Below are positions 8,152 through 18,208 of a stretch of 64,000 nt of DNA, piece after piece; position 1 is the first letter of the stretch; each line of letters starts with the position of its first letter. The stretch lies in the NCBI GenBank assembly GCA_020444425.1, contig JAHLLB010000010.1, positions 47,205 through 111,204 on the forward strand, written 5' to 3'. The position numbers and the translations under genes are program-made. Below the pieces are notes generated by a model that saw nothing but the letters and a program-made list of their open reading frames with translations, did no database searches and was not told where the DNA came from. The DNA is from a bacterium. Its GTDB lineage: Bacteria; Electryoneota; Electryoneia; Electryoneales; Electryoneaceae.

Positions 8152-11001
8152 TTAGAATGAAAGGCTCACGCCGAGTTTGATCTGACGGGGGGCGCTGTAC
8201 CAATCGGTGCGCGTGAAATAGTCATCCAAGGTGTTCACTCCGCGCACACTCACCGGCTGCGTCGATTCGATGGTGTAGGTCGCCCGCCCGGTATCGGTGT
8301 ACACGTCGGTCTCGTTCTTCGTGTCGAACACGTTGTACACCGACAGGATCACGGCGGCGTGCATCCGATCATTGAGCGGGAACTGCTTGACCGCCTTCAG
8401 GTCGACGCTGTGCCGGATCGGTTTGCGTGAATCGTTCTCTTCGCCTTCTGGCGCCAGCCATGGGTTCGAGGTGTACGGCAGGCCGCTGCCCAAACGTCCA
8501 ATCAGCCCCACCTGCCAGCTGCCGGGCTCACCGATGGTGAGCGTGCCATTCAACGTGTGGGTCTGGTCCCAGTCCAGCGGACGCACCTTCTTTTCCACCT
8601 CACGCGGGGGATCGGTCTGGTTGTCGTAGAACGCGTCCAGCGGATCGCTGCTGTTGCCTTCCGCGATCTGGTAGGTGTAATCAACGCCGAACGAGAAGCC
8701 GTCGATCATGCGGCGGTTGAACGCAAGTGTCAACCCGCGCACGTTCCCGTAATCCTTGTTGATGTACCGGGCGTACATCGTTTGATCGTACTGCGTTTGG
8801 AGTTCGACACCCAGCAGGTTGCGGATATCTTTGTAGAACCCGGTCACTTCCATCCCGAGGTCGGGTGTGATCGCCTGCCGGAAGCCGATTTCATACATCA
8901 CCGTCTTCTGCGGCTTCAGCTCGGCGTTCCCGATGATGGTTGACAAATTGCCCGAGACCACTTCGAAATCCGGATTGTAATAGAGGTACTGGAACGGCGG
9001 CACCTGGAAGAAGTGCCCGTAGCTGAAGTGGATCACACCGGATTCGGTCAACGGGAAAGCGACCCCGATCCGCGGGCTGAACTGCGTGTGTCCCTTCGCT
9101 TGACGGTACTTGTAGTGCCAGTAGTTGTAACTGCCGTCCTCGTTCGTCGGATTGACCGGATCCAGGCCGTCTACGTTCTGGCCGGTGTTGTAGTCGTAGA
9201 TCGACAACAGGTCGTTGCCGGGATCTTTCAAGTCGGTCGGTACCAGCGCATCCGGGTGGAAGTAATCCAGGCGAACACCGAGGTTCACCACCATCGACTT
9301 GTATTCGATCTTGTCCTGCAGGTAGCTCGCGAAACTCAGCGGCCGGTGGCCATCATCCCCGAACGGGAACCCGCCCAACGGACTTTCCGCATCACCACCC
9401 GGGTACGTGTTGAAATAGACCGACTGACGTTGGATCACCTGACGGTCGAGCTCATCATCCCAGATCAGCTTGTATTCGCGCAGCTCCATCTGATACTGCG
9501 ACAGGTCGAGACCGAACTTGAGCTGGTTCAAGTCGTCGAGCTGATGATTCAGGTCGAACTTGAGCCCGGCCTTCCTCGTTTTGCGCCAGTGGTTCCACAT
9601 CCCCTGCCCGCCGGTGTAGAACGCGTAGTTCTGAGCGTCCTGGAGACGATCCGGATTGACATACGCCGGATCGAAGGGATCTTCGTGGACGTAGTAGCGA
9701 TGTTCGTTTTCGGTGTACGACAGGTTGAGATTGTAGAATGTCCGCGCGCCCAGCACGTGATTAATTCCCACCACGTTGTTCCAGCCCTCGCTGAAACGGT
9801 AGTACAGCCCGTCCGGGTTGTACTTGAACAGGCGCATGTCTTCCTGCGTTTCGTCGGAGCGGCCGTCCAGGTTGCGGAACTCGATGTGATCGCGCATCAA
9901 CGAATAGCTAAGCTTGAGTTCCGGCGTCATGAACCAGCTCAGCTTCAGCTGGCCACTCAACTTGTCAAGCGGATTCATGCTGACAAGATCCTGGTCACCG
10001 CTGGCTTCGACGTACCACTCTTCCGGGTTGGTGCTGGAGAAATCGCTTGAATCCGCGGGCACGAAGAAGCGCTGGCCGTAGAGGTGTCCGTTATCCGACA
10101 GCATCCGGCCAGTCGCGAAGAACGTCACCCTGTCATTGGTGAACGGGACCGGGCCATCGAGGCTCAGCTTGTAGTCCTGCAGGTGACCGGCGCTGAGGTC
10201 GTCCATCCACGTATCGCCCTGGTTCGGCCCGAGGCCGATACCCAGCGAACGGGTGGAAACATAGTCACCGATGGACATCTGGACGGTTCCGCCATACTCT
10301 TTCCGGCTGCCGTCCTTGGTGACCACGTTGACCACGCCGCTCATCGCCTGTCCGTACTCAGCGTTGAACGTACCCGCGATCACCTGGATTTCCTGAATTG
10401 CAGCGTTCTCAACCTGGTTGGACGTTTCCCGTCCAAACGGGTCGCCAGCGCTGTAGGGGTCGGAGATGATAACGCCATCGACCATGTACACCACTTCGGA
10501 CGAACGCCCCCCACGGAAATGGCCATCGACCACACCGGCCTGCAATCCGACGACATCACCGAAGTTTTCCGCCGGGATCGCTTCGATCTCCTCGGATCCG
10601 ACCGAGACTTCGGTCGAGGTGACGTCCATCCGCACAACCGGCCGTTGCGCGACCAGCGTCACCGCCTCGGCCTGAATGGCTTGTGACTGCAATTCCACGT
10701 CGAGGGTCACGGTCCGGTCAATGGAGATCTGCACATTTTCCAGTTCCAGCGTGTTGTAACCGAGATAGCTGTACCGGATGGTGTAGGTTCCGGGGGAGAC
10801 GTTGAGAATGATGTACTCACCGTCGAGATCGGTCGTACCTCCGCGGTACGTGTCGACCACGAGCACGTTGGCTCCAATGATCGGTTCACCCGTCTCGGCA
10901 TCAATGACGGTACCGGCAATTTTGCCGGTGGTACCCGCGAACGCGGACACCAGCGGTAACATTGCCACCAGTACCAGGATGGGGATGAGTCTTCGGTTCA
11001 T
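8152..11001 (-). CDS. TonB-dependent outer-membrane receptor with carboxypeptidase-regulatory-like N-domain
   Basis: 949 residues. A signal peptide ends at SAFAGT, then a CarboxypepD_reg-like domain (about 24-110, 'GKIAGTVIDAETGEPIIGAN ... TTDLDGEY'), a plug domain (about 125-240, 'VVYMVDGVIISDPY', 'EIQVIAGTFNAEYGQAMSG') and a long beta-barrel ending in a terminal Phe. It should take up large ligands across the outer membrane using TonB energy; no SusD partner is seen, so 'SusC' would overstate it. It heads the three-gene group receptor / large exported protein / PorV-like barrel and follows a hairpin terminator by only 34 nt, so it may be transcribed partly by read-through from the glycan operon. 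GAGGGGG lies about 6 nt before the ATG. Confidence 0.92.
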   Translation of the reverse strand: MNRRLIPILVLVAMLPLVSAFAGTTGKIAGTVIDAETGEPIIGANVLVVDTYRGGTTDLDGEYIILNVSPGTYTIRYSYLGYNTLELENVQISIDRTVTLDVELQSQAIQAEAVTLVAQRPVVRMDVTSTEVSVGSEEIEAIPAENFGDVVGLQAGVVDGHFRGGRSSEVVYMVDGVIISDPYSAGDPFGRETSNQVENAAIQEIQVIAGTFNAEYGQAMSGVVNVVTKDGSRKEYGGTVQMSIGDYVSTRSLGIGLGPNQGDTWMDDLSAGHLQDYKLSLDGPVPFTNDRVTFFATGRMLSDNGHLYGQRFFVPADSSDFSSTNPEEWYVEASGDQDLVSMNPLDKLSGQLKLSWFMTPELKLSYSLMRDHIEFRNLDGRSDETQEDMRLFKYNPDGLYYRFSEGWNNVVGINHVLGARTFYNLNLSYTENEHRYYVHEDPFDPAYVNPDRLQDAQNYAFYTGGQGMWNHWRKTRKAGLKFDLNHQLDDLNQLKFGLDLSQYQMELREYKLIWDDELDRQVIQRQSVYFNTYPGGDAESPLGGFPFGDDGHRPLSFASYLQDKIEYKSMVVNLGVRLDYFHPDALVPTDLKDPGNDLLSIYDYNTGQNVDGLDPVNPTNEDGSYNYWHYKYRQAKGHTQFSPRIGVAFPLTESGVIHFSYGHFFQVPPFQYLYYNPDFEVVSGNLSTIIGNAELKPQKTVMYEIGFRQAITPDLGMEVTGFYKDIRNLLGVELQTQYDQTMYARYINKDYGNVRGLTLAFNRRMIDGFSFGVDYTYQIAEGNSSDPLDAFYDNQTDPPREVEKKVRPLDWDQTHTLNGTLTIGEPGSWQVGLIGRLGSGLPYTSNPWLAPEGEENDSRKPIRHSVDLKAVKQFPLNDRMHAAVILSVYNVFDTKNETDVYTDTGRATYTIESTQPVSVRGVNTLDDYFTRTDWYSAPRQIKLGVSLSF

Positions 11002-11033
11002 CGCAACCCCCTCGTTGGTCCAGCAACGGAAAA

Positions 11034-11065
11034 GCCCCGGGCGGGAACAACCATCCCCGCCCGGG
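11034..11065 (-). terminator. Intrinsic terminator or attenuator between surface-protein gene and TonB receptor
   Basis: On the minus strand a perfect 10-bp GC stem CCCGGGCGGG/CCCGCCCGGG with a 10-nt loop is followed by GCTTTTCC. It lies 20 nt after the surface-protein stop and ends about 35 nt before the TonB start. The short space leaves little room for a separate promoter, so partial read-through is plausible. Confidence 0.75.
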
Positions 11066-11085
11066 TTGATCGTGCATGCAACAGT

Positions 11086-13551
11086 TTACTTGATGAAGGT
11101 CATCTTGCGAATCTGAGCGCCTTCGGTCGTGTTCAACCGGTAGAAGTAGACGCCAGATGCAGTCATGCCCAACTCATCCGCGTTGACAGCCACCTGGTGC
11201 AGACCAGCCGTGAGGCGGTCGTCCACGAGGCGGGCGATCCGGCGGCCGAGCAGGTCGTAGATCTCGAGCTGCACCTTGCCGGGTGTCGGCAGGTTGAACT
11301 CGATCACCGACTGGGCGTTGAACGGATTCGGGTAGTTCTGCGAAAGCCGGACTTCGCTCGGCAGGTTTGCCGGACCCTGACCCACGGCGAACGGGGGTTC
11401 GTCGACGCCGGTACTCACAACGTCCATCGGGAAAATGTGGAAGTTGTCGTACCACACTTCACCTTGCACGAGGGAATTGAAACGCGCACGGATACTGGCA
11501 CCGGTTGCATCGCTCGGAGCCATCGCCACCGCGCGGTAAACGTTCCAACCCGGAGTCGTTTCGCGTTGCTGGAAGTAGACGAACTGGTCGCCACCGGTGA
11601 GGTTCCACGAATTCTCGATGTCACCGTTATGGAAGAAATAGCACAGGTTGGCACGGTCGGCGATGTTCTCATACATCACCGGGGACGGCCACAGGTTGTT
11701 ATCCATCGGTGAGATATCAGCGATCTTCACGGCAGCTTCAAACAGGTAGTACATGTCCGGTTCGACCGCTGTGGGAGCACTGTAGAACACCATCTCGTCA
11801 CCGTCTTCATCCATCTCCATCAACTTGGCGACGTAATCACCGCTGTATGCACCATTAACCATCGTGTAGTCCGCGACACCATTGTCGCCGTCCGCCCAAT
11901 GCATCCAGCCATTCGGCGTTTCGAAATCACTGCCGAACGCGCCCGCGGTCCACGGATCGGAACCAAAGTTGACGTCGTCGAAGTACACCGTACCAGTCGC
12001 GTCCGTACCCATCATCAATTCGATGTAGCACTGCGCCGGCGCTTCGGTGAGCAGCACCTGGCTGGTCGCTTCGTGCCAGTCCATGCTCGCCGCGGACTGA
12101 TCCGCCGCCACGAACACCGGATCGACGATGTCATTGCCGCCAGCATCCTGGAAGTGGTACATCACGCCGATCATCTCATCCTGGTTCGCCGGGTCGGTGT
12201 TCACACCGTCCGTCATCATCCAGGCGCTGAGATCGTACAGCACCGCGTCCATGTTGTTCCAGTAGGTCGTCGCCTGGTTGTCAGACATCCAGGAAGCGAC
12301 ACCGGTTCCGTCCTTGGAGATCATCGCGGAACGGTTGCCCATGTGCGCTTCGGCGTCCGTCCACATCAGCTCACCGTTCAACTCGCCTTCAGCGTAAAAG
12401 AACGGGCTGTTGTCTTCCAGGTCACCGTTGACAAGCAGGTCTGCATCGCCGTGATCCAGCTGCACGCAGGAGAAGTTGTCAAAGTAAACGGTGCCTTCCA
12501 CCAGCGAATTGAAGCGGGCGCGCATCGAGAACCCGGTCGCGTCGGACGGCGACTTCGAGACGGTCCAGTACATCGACCAGCCATCACTCATTTCAACCCG
12601 CTGGTCGAAATACATGAACTGGTCGCCACCGGTCAGGTTCCAGCCTTCCCAGATGTTTCCCGTGTGGTAGAAGAAGCACAGGTTCGCACGGTCGCCGACG
12701 TTCTCCCCGACCTGGCTGGTGGGGTAGTACATGGCGTTCGTGTTCATGTTTTCGGTCTTGACCATCACGCTGATCAAGTACCAGTGCTGCGCATAAACCG
12801 GGGTCGGTTCCGAGTAGAACACCATCTCGTCGCCATCGCTGTCGGCTTCCGAAAGTTCAACGACATACTCACCGCTGTATGCGTCGTCGCTCCAGACCTG
12901 CTCGGCGAAACCATTGTCGCCATCCGACCAGCTCATCCAGCCGGCGGGCTCTTCCATGCTGCCAGCGAAGATGCCGGCGGTCCACGGATCCGAGCTCATG
13001 TCCACCATGTCGTACCATGCGGTACCCGTCGCGTCGCCACCCATCCAGCAGTAGATGACCACTTCCGCCGGTTCCTCGGTCAGCAACACGTCCGTGGTCA
13101 CTTCATGCCAGTCCATCGTGGCTGCGGACTGATCGGCGTACAACGCTACCGGGCTGACGATGTCGTTGCCTTCCGCATCCTTGAACGTGAACGTGACCGC
13201 CACGCGTAGACCGTCGTTACCCGGATCCACCGGGACGTTTTCGGTCTTGAAATGCGCGGTCAAGGTGTAGAACACGCCGTCAACGTTGTTCCAGTACAGG
13301 TTGGCGTTGTTCGCGCTCATCCAGGACGCCGAGGCACCCGCGTTCGGCTTGTCGATCTTGAGGGACTTGTTGCCCATGTAGGCTTCGGTCCAGTCCCAGA
13401 TCAGGTCGCCACCGGTTTCGTTCTCATACCAGAACGCCGGCGACAGATCTTCGAGGTCACCATTGGTGATGAGGTTCTGCGCGACAGCCGCCGACGCAAA
13501 CGACATCATCATGATGACCAACATCCAGACAACATGCTTTCTCAAATACAT
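11086..13551 (-). CDS. Duplicated jelly-roll-like surface protein with type IX-like sorting domain
   Basis: 821 residues from the chosen ATG at 13551, which has AGGAGG about 8 nt upstream and opens a clean signal peptide (MYLRKHVV...AVAQ); an in-frame start ten codons earlier is less likely. The mature part is an A-B-A'-B' duplication: A units begin 'NGDLEDLSP'/'NGDLEDNSP', B units begin 'DPWTAGIF'/'DPWTAGAF' and contain 'WxDGDNG'. Each unit looks like a CBM-type jelly roll. The end has 'YPNPFNAQSVIEF', 'YDLLGRRIA' and 'SGVYFYRL', a sorting domain. No catalytic motif is recognised; binding glycan at the cell surface is the likely role. It follows the lipoprotein gene by 44 nt and precedes the terminator at 11034-11065. 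Confidence 0.85.
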   Translation of the reverse strand: MYLRKHVVWMLVIMMMSFASAAVAQNLITNGDLEDLSPAFWYENETGGDLIWDWTEAYMGNKSLKIDKPNAGASASWMSANNANLYWNNVDGVFYTLTAHFKTENVPVDPGNDGLRVAVTFTFKDAEGNDIVSPVALYADQSAATMDWHEVTTDVLLTEEPAEVVIYCWMGGDATGTAWYDMVDMSSDPWTAGIFAGSMEEPAGWMSWSDGDNGFAEQVWSDDAYSGEYVVELSEADSDGDEMVFYSEPTPVYAQHWYLISVMVKTENMNTNAMYYPTSQVGENVGDRANLCFFYHTGNIWEGWNLTGGDQFMYFDQRVEMSDGWSMYWTVSKSPSDATGFSMRARFNSLVEGTVYFDNFSCVQLDHGDADLLVNGDLEDNSPFFYAEGELNGELMWTDAEAHMGNRSAMISKDGTGVASWMSDNQATTYWNNMDAVLYDLSAWMMTDGVNTDPANQDEMIGVMYHFQDAGGNDIVDPVFVAADQSAASMDWHEATSQVLLTEAPAQCYIELMMGTDATGTVYFDDVNFGSDPWTAGAFGSDFETPNGWMHWADGDNGVADYTMVNGAYSGDYVAKLMEMDEDGDEMVFYSAPTAVEPDMYYLFEAAVKIADISPMDNNLWPSPVMYENIADRANLCYFFHNGDIENSWNLTGGDQFVYFQQRETTPGWNVYRAVAMAPSDATGASIRARFNSLVQGEVWYDNFHIFPMDVVSTGVDEPPFAVGQGPANLPSEVRLSQNYPNPFNAQSVIEFNLPTPGKVQLEIYDLLGRRIARLVDDRLTAGLHQVAVNADELGMTASGVYFYRLNTTEGAQIRKMTFIK

Positions 13552-13595
13552 CGTCTCTCTCCTCCTGCTTACCACCCTCAACTCGGGGGTCGGTT

Positions 13596-14996
13596 TTACT
13601 TCCGTTGGTCGTTCACTTGGTTGGTTGATTCCGTTTCCGATCTATCTGCAATCGTCAATCTCCATATGTCCGCTACGCTCGCAAGCGTGACCACCCGATC
13701 ATCGGGTGTGACAAAGCGCGCGGCTTCACCAACGCCTGCGTCCACTCGTGTTGCCAGCGCGGCTTGGCGCGCGCCGGGGATGTTCCGCAGTTCCTGCAAC
13801 GCCAGCAGCCCTTCAATCGTCGATTCCGCGCCGGAATTACGGTTGATTTCGGTTCGACTGTTGATGCCGTCGAACACTCGACCCGTACCGGGGTCATACA
13901 CTGTGGCGCCTGCCGGATTCAATCCCGTCAGCCAGCCAACCGCCAGCCCGCACCCGGCGGCGAACGCTTCGTCACCGGTAATCTCGAACAGCGCCCGCTG
14001 GCAGGCCGCCAAAGAATTTGTGCCATACGCAATCTGCGAATACCAGCCGACATCGACGGTGTCGCCATCCTCGATCTTGAATTCGATCGGGCCATTGTTC
14101 GCCAGTAGCATGCGCTGAAAATTCTCAGCTTCTTCCCGGGCGGAAGCGATCCACTCCGGGCGGTTCATCGCCTGACCGGCATAGGCCAGCGCTTCCACCT
14201 GCTGCATTCCCCACTGGTGCCACACATTGCGCCAGCTCAGGTGCACGCGATACGGAAACGCGTCGCTGCCCGCGAAGGTGTTTTCATGGATTCGTTCGGC
14301 AAGATGCACGATCAGCGAATCCTCGGCCGCAGATGTGGCGATCTTCCTGCGTTCGAGCAAAGCCAGAGTGAACAGTGCGACGATATCGGAACCGGCATCA
14401 ATCCCGATCGCGCTGCGGCGGTGGATGAATTCAACCGTCAGGTTCTCGATTGTAGCTGCCAGCGCGGTATCGATTTCGCGTACAAATTCCGGGTCCTGAT
14501 CCGCCAGCACTCGTTGACCGAGCGCGAGGGCGTGCATTGCGCGCGCCGCCCAGAAATTGAGGGACGGCTTGGAGGTGCGTCCATCGAGGTTGAGCGTACG
14601 ATCCGGCCAGATGAAGTTGGCGAAGTGGCCGGTATCGGTCTGCATCGCGAGCACGAACTGCAGCATCCGCTTTGCACGTGCCGCGTACACCGTGTCGCCC
14701 GTTGCTTCGTATTCTCGCAAGTACAGCCGTGCCGCCCGGGCGACATCATCAACGCAGGCGTTCCCTTCGTCATCGTCGCCGGTCCAGTCGTAGCTGGGTG
14801 CGTTAGCGTAGATATGGACGATGTCGCAGTCGCGTCCGTTGACCGTCACCGATTCCGTCAGGTGTTCGAGGTGCGCGAAGTTGATCGCGAGGGGATCGGC
14901 CGGTGCCGGTTCGGTTCCGCATCCGCCGAGCAACGTCAACGAACCGGCCGCGGCCAGAATCAACAAGATCAAAACGGTATGTCGCGCCGTTTTCAT
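13596..14996 (-). CDS. Lipoprotein with alpha/alpha-barrel glycosidase-like fold
   Basis: About 466 residues. Three ATGs stand in a row after AAGGAG; the third (14996) has the best spacing. The lipobox 'LTLLGGC' predicts a lipid-anchored periplasmic protein. Sequence such as 'DDEGNACVDDVARAARLYL', 'NFWAARAMHALALG' and 'VEALAYAGQAMNRPEW' has the paired-helix rhythm of (alpha/alpha)6 barrels of glycosidases and epimerases, but the exact family is not recognised. The ribosome site lies inside the last codons of the upstream permease gene, so the two are coupled. Its position after a sugar ABC importer suggests trimming of oligosaccharides before or during import. Confidence 0.75.
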   Translation of the reverse strand: MKTARHTVLILLILAAAGSLTLLGGCGTEPAPADPLAINFAHLEHLTESVTVNGRDCDIVHIYANAPSYDWTGDDDEGNACVDDVARAARLYLREYEATGDTVYAARAKRMLQFVLAMQTDTGHFANFIWPDRTLNLDGRTSKPSLNFWAARAMHALALGQRVLADQDPEFVREIDTALAATIENLTVEFIHRRSAIGIDAGSDIVALFTLALLERRKIATSAAEDSLIVHLAERIHENTFAGSDAFPYRVHLSWRNVWHQWGMQQVEALAYAGQAMNRPEWIASAREEAENFQRMLLANNGPIEFKIEDGDTVDVGWYSQIAYGTNSLAACQRALFEITGDEAFAAGCGLAVGWLTGLNPAGATVYDPGTGRVFDGINSRTEINRNSGAESTIEGLLALQELRNIPGARQAALATRVDAGVGEAARFVTPDDRVVTLASVADIWRLTIADRSETESTNQVNDQRK

Positions 14997-15001
14997 CATC
15001 A

Positions 15002-15823
15002 TCACTCCTTCAGGCCGGATGTGGCCATGCTTTCAATGAAGTAACGTTGCAGGAAAACGAACACGATCACGACGGGCAGCGTCATCAACGCCGCCGCCGA
15101 CAGCTGCACTCCGAACTGACCCTCCGCCTGTCCTGCAACGGCGAACAACGCCACCATCTGCGGCATGGTCATCAGCATCTCGTCACGGATCACGATCAGC
15201 GGCCACAGCGCTTCGTTCCAGATTCCCATGAAGTGGACAATGCCCACCGTAATCAGGATCGGCCGGCTCAGCGGCCAGAAGATTCGGAACAGGATGCTCA
15301 ATTCGCCGAGGCCGTCAATTCGGGCCGCGTCGATCAAGTCCTGCGGCATCTGCAGGAAAAACTGGCGGAACAGCAGGATCGCGAACGCACTCATCGTGTA
15401 CGGCAGGATCAACGCAGCATAGGTATCCACCCAGCCGAACTTGACCATCAACACGTACAACGGAATCAGCGTCAACTGGAACGGCATCACCATCGTAAAC
15501 AGGATCAGGTTGTGGATGAAGCCGCGTCCGGGGAAACGCAGGCGTGCCAGCGCGTACCCCGCCAGCGAGCAGAAAATCAGCACCGCCACCGTGGACGCCA
15601 CCGACACGATCAGGCTGTTGAAGAACGCGCGCAGAATGGGAATCCGATCGAGCAGCACCTTGTAGTTGTCCACGTTGTAGCTGCTCGCCAGCAGACCGAC
15701 CTCGGTGATCTCGGTTTCCGGCTTGATCGTCGCAACAAACATCCACAGGAACGGATACAGGAAGCTGAACGCCACCAGCGCCATCGCGGCAAAGCCGATC
15801 CATTTCATCCAGCGGTTCGTCAT
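15002..15823 (-). CDS. Sugar ABC transporter permease, MalG type
   Basis: 273 residues with about six membrane helices, the first at 'WIGFAAMALVAFSFLYPFLW'. The EAA loop 'DAARIDGLGELSILFRIFWPL' has the conserved Gly and Leu pattern of CUT1 importers, where it docks the ATPase. A motif 'FNSLIVSVASTV' is typical of MalG. It starts 1 nt after the MalF-type stop with GGGAGGA upstream. With its partners it imports an oligosaccharide across the inner membrane. Confidence 0.93.
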   Translation of the reverse strand: MTNRWMKWIGFAAMALVAFSFLYPFLWMFVATIKPETEITEVGLLASSYNVDNYKVLLDRIPILRAFFNSLIVSVASTVAVLIFCSLAGYALARLRFPGRGFIHNLILFTMVMPFQLTLIPLYVLMVKFGWVDTYAALILPYTMSAFAILLFRQFFLQMPQDLIDAARIDGLGELSILFRIFWPLSRPILITVGIVHFMGIWNEALWPLIVIRDEMLMTMPQMVALFAVAGQAEGQFGVQLSAAALMTLPVVIVFVFLQRYFIESMATSGLKE

Positions 15824-15824
15824 C

Positions 15825-16739
15825 TCAGTCCTCCCGCTCGACGATTCGGCGCTGGATCAGCACCACCCCGACCACCACCACCGCCAATGCCAGGCCGACG
15901 GTTGCTGCGTATCCCATCCGGAAGAATCCGAACGCCTGCCGGTAGATGTACAGCACACCGGAAAGCGTCGAATTCATCGGCCCGCCGCCGGTCAGGACAT
16001 ACGGTTCGATGAACAGGCTGAACCCGCCCAATGTGCTCAGGATCAGCACGATCACCACCACCGGATTAATCGCGGGGACGGTGATGTAGCGGAATTTGTC
16101 CCACCAGCCGGCGCCGTCCATTTCGGCGGCTTCGTACAGGCTGCGCGGCACGTTCTGCAGGCCCGCGAGAAACAGGATTACGTACAGCCCGACGTTCTTC
16201 CACGTCGCCATCACCGCAATCGACGGCATCGCCCAGTCCGGACTCGACAGCCACGGCACTCGCGCGATATTGAACCAAGCCAGCACCTGGTTGAACAGGC
16301 CGGCGTCCGTGCTGAACAGCTGCTTCCACAGCACCGTCACCGCGACACCGCTGACCACCACCGGGAGGAAGAAACTGGCGCGGAAGAACCCGCGTGCCGG
16401 AATGTTTTCGTTGAGCACCGCCGCCAGGAACAATGCCACCACCACCTGCAACGGGACATGGATGATGATGAACAGCAGCGTGTTGGTAATCGATTTCCAG
16501 AAAACGTCGTCGCTGATCAGTTCGGCGAAGTTGTCCAATCCGGCCCATTCCAGCGGGCCGACGATCGACCAGTGATGGAACACCAGCACCAGCGAGAAAA
16601 TCAGCGGATAGGCGGAGAAAATCAGGAAGAAGATCACGTACGGTGCGATCAGAATCCTGCCCGCACGCGCTTCCTTGGCGGCCAGACCGGGGTGTTTCGT
16701 CACCGTCGATCCGTGGTCGACTGAGGTGAACAGGCTCAT
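15825..16739 (-). CDS. Sugar ABC transporter permease, MalF type
   Basis: 304 residues, six membrane helices, with the first at 'IAPYVIFFLIFSAYPLIFSL'. The EAA loop reads 'YEAAEMDGAGWWDKFRYITVP', a CUT1 hallmark. The ATG overlaps the binding-protein stop in an ATGA arrangement, and the next permease follows after 1 nt. No cognate ATPase gene lies in the locus, so a shared MsmK/UgpC-like ATPase elsewhere is expected. Confidence 0.93.
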   Translation of the reverse strand: MSLFTSVDHGSTVTKHPGLAAKEARAGRILIAPYVIFFLIFSAYPLIFSLVLVFHHWSIVGPLEWAGLDNFAELISDDVFWKSITNTLLFIIIHVPLQVVVALFLAAVLNENIPARGFFRASFFLPVVVSGVAVTVLWKQLFSTDAGLFNQVLAWFNIARVPWLSSPDWAMPSIAVMATWKNVGLYVILFLAGLQNVPRSLYEAAEMDGAGWWDKFRYITVPAINPVVVIVLILSTLGGFSLFIEPYVLTGGGPMNSTLSGVLYIYRQAFGFFRMGYAATVGLALAVVVVGVVLIQRRIVERED

Positions 16740-18049
16740 CCGTCCCCCCTCAGCCGCAATGCGGTCTCGCTACGTTCCGCCGCCCTGGCGACCCCTTCTT
16801 CCGGGGTGCGACGGCTGTGGATGCAGACAGCGTCAAACTGTGCCGCCAACGCGTCGAACACTTCCTGCATTACCGGGTTCTGGTCAAATCCGCGTGTGAA
16901 CGGCACCTGCTCCGCGAACTGCACCATGCGCGGATGCGTGGCGAAATAATCGGCGTACAGCGTATCGGCGAGCAATCCATCCCGCAACGGCAACTGGCTG
17001 GTGTATTCGAGCAGCTTCAGGTCGGCCGAACGCGAGGTGTAGAACTCGATGAACTCCCACGCCACGTCCGGATATTTCGTCGTCGAAAAGATGCCGATGC
17101 TTTTCGGATCGCCGAACGTGTACTTCGTGCCTTCGTAATCGTCCGGCACTGGAATCGGCCCGAATTCATAGGTGAAGTCCGTCCCCTTGAAGCGTTCGGT
17201 GTAGGCGATGTTCCACGGGCCGGTCACCCGGCTGGCGAAACGTTCACCAACCACGAATGCGTCCCCGGCGAACACTGAGCGGCTGAACCATTTCCGTTCG
17301 AAACCCTGTTGGAAAAACGCAAAAACCTGTTCGGTTTCCGGCCGGTCGAAGTTGACCTGGCCATCCTTGAGCAGGGTTTCACCGCCGGTCGCGGCAATGA
17401 AGAACGGGTAGAAATCAAACAGGCGCTGCCGCCACTCTGATATGGGGTTGATGATGTTCATCCAGCGGTCAATCCCGCCGTCCCCGTCCAGGTCAGCGAC
17501 AACCATCTCCGCCGCTGTGGCGAACTCGCTCCAGGTTTCCGGCAGTTTCTCGACCCCGCATGCTCGCAACATCGTCGTGTTGTACTGAATCAGGATCGGG
17601 TTGCCCTTCCACGGCACCTGGTACAGCAACCCATCACCGTCAACGAACGTTTCGAACAGTTCTGCGGGCATGCGTGCGCGGATCGATTCTCGCGCACCGG
17701 CGATGGAATCAAGCGGTACCAGCGCACCGGCATCGGCAAGCAACGGCGCGATCACCGGCGGAATGTTGGTGCAGATGTCAGGGGCGGTTTTGCCAGCGGC
17801 GGCGATTATCAACACTTCTTCGCCGGAGCGGCCTTCGGGCAGGGGTTGCAGCACAATCAACGTGTCGGGGTGGGCCTCATTCCAGGCATTCACGAGAGCG
17901 CGGGCGTGGTCAATTTCCTGCGGGTTGGTGGCGGACCACATCAGCAGACGCACACCGTCGCTCTCCTGCGTACGGCTGCAACCCAGCATCAGCAGGCCGG
18001 CCGCCACAAATAGCAGCAGTTTGCACGTCGACTTCAACCATCGCCGCAT
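16736..18049 (-). CDS. Sugar ABC transporter substrate-binding lipoprotein
   Basis: 437 residues from the ATG at 18049, preceded by AAGGAG; the open frame extends 20 codons further but without a signal. 'LLMLGC' is a lipobox with Cys24. The body is a family-1 solute-binding protein: 'AWNEAHPDTLIVLQPLP', 'LADAGALVPLD', 'VPWKGNPILIQYNTTMLRA', 'TFGDPKSIGIFSTTKY'. It should capture an oligosaccharide and deliver it to the two permeases. It opens the importer operon; the 200-bp gap before it holds the hairpin at 18209-18230. Confidence 0.92.
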   Translation of the reverse strand: MRRWLKSTCKLLLFVAAGLLMLGCSRTQESDGVRLLMWSATNPQEIDHARALVNAWNEAHPDTLIVLQPLPEGRSGEEVLIIAAAGKTAPDICTNIPPVIAPLLADAGALVPLDSIAGARESIRARMPAELFETFVDGDGLLYQVPWKGNPILIQYNTTMLRACGVEKLPETWSEFATAAEMVVADLDGDGGIDRWMNIINPISEWRQRLFDFYPFFIAATGGETLLKDGQVNFDRPETEQVFAFFQQGFERKWFSRSVFAGDAFVVGERFASRVTGPWNIAYTERFKGTDFTYEFGPIPVPDDYEGTKYTFGDPKSIGIFSTTKYPDVAWEFIEFYTSRSADLKLLEYTSQLPLRDGLLADTLYADYFATHPRMVQFAEQVPFTRGFDQNPVMQEVFDALAAQFDAVCIHSRRTPEEGVARAAERSETALRLRGDG

Positions 18050-18208
18050 CGTTTGTCTCCTTGGCACCGGCTCATCCCCCCGGAGCGCCGGTTCCCCTTG
18101 GTCCCGCAATCATCCGCGGGTTGACATCAACTCATCCTCTGCAAGCTTCGATCAATAACCCTCACTTCTTTCCTGGCTGCAGCACTCTGTGGAACGACTT
18201 TATCGGGG

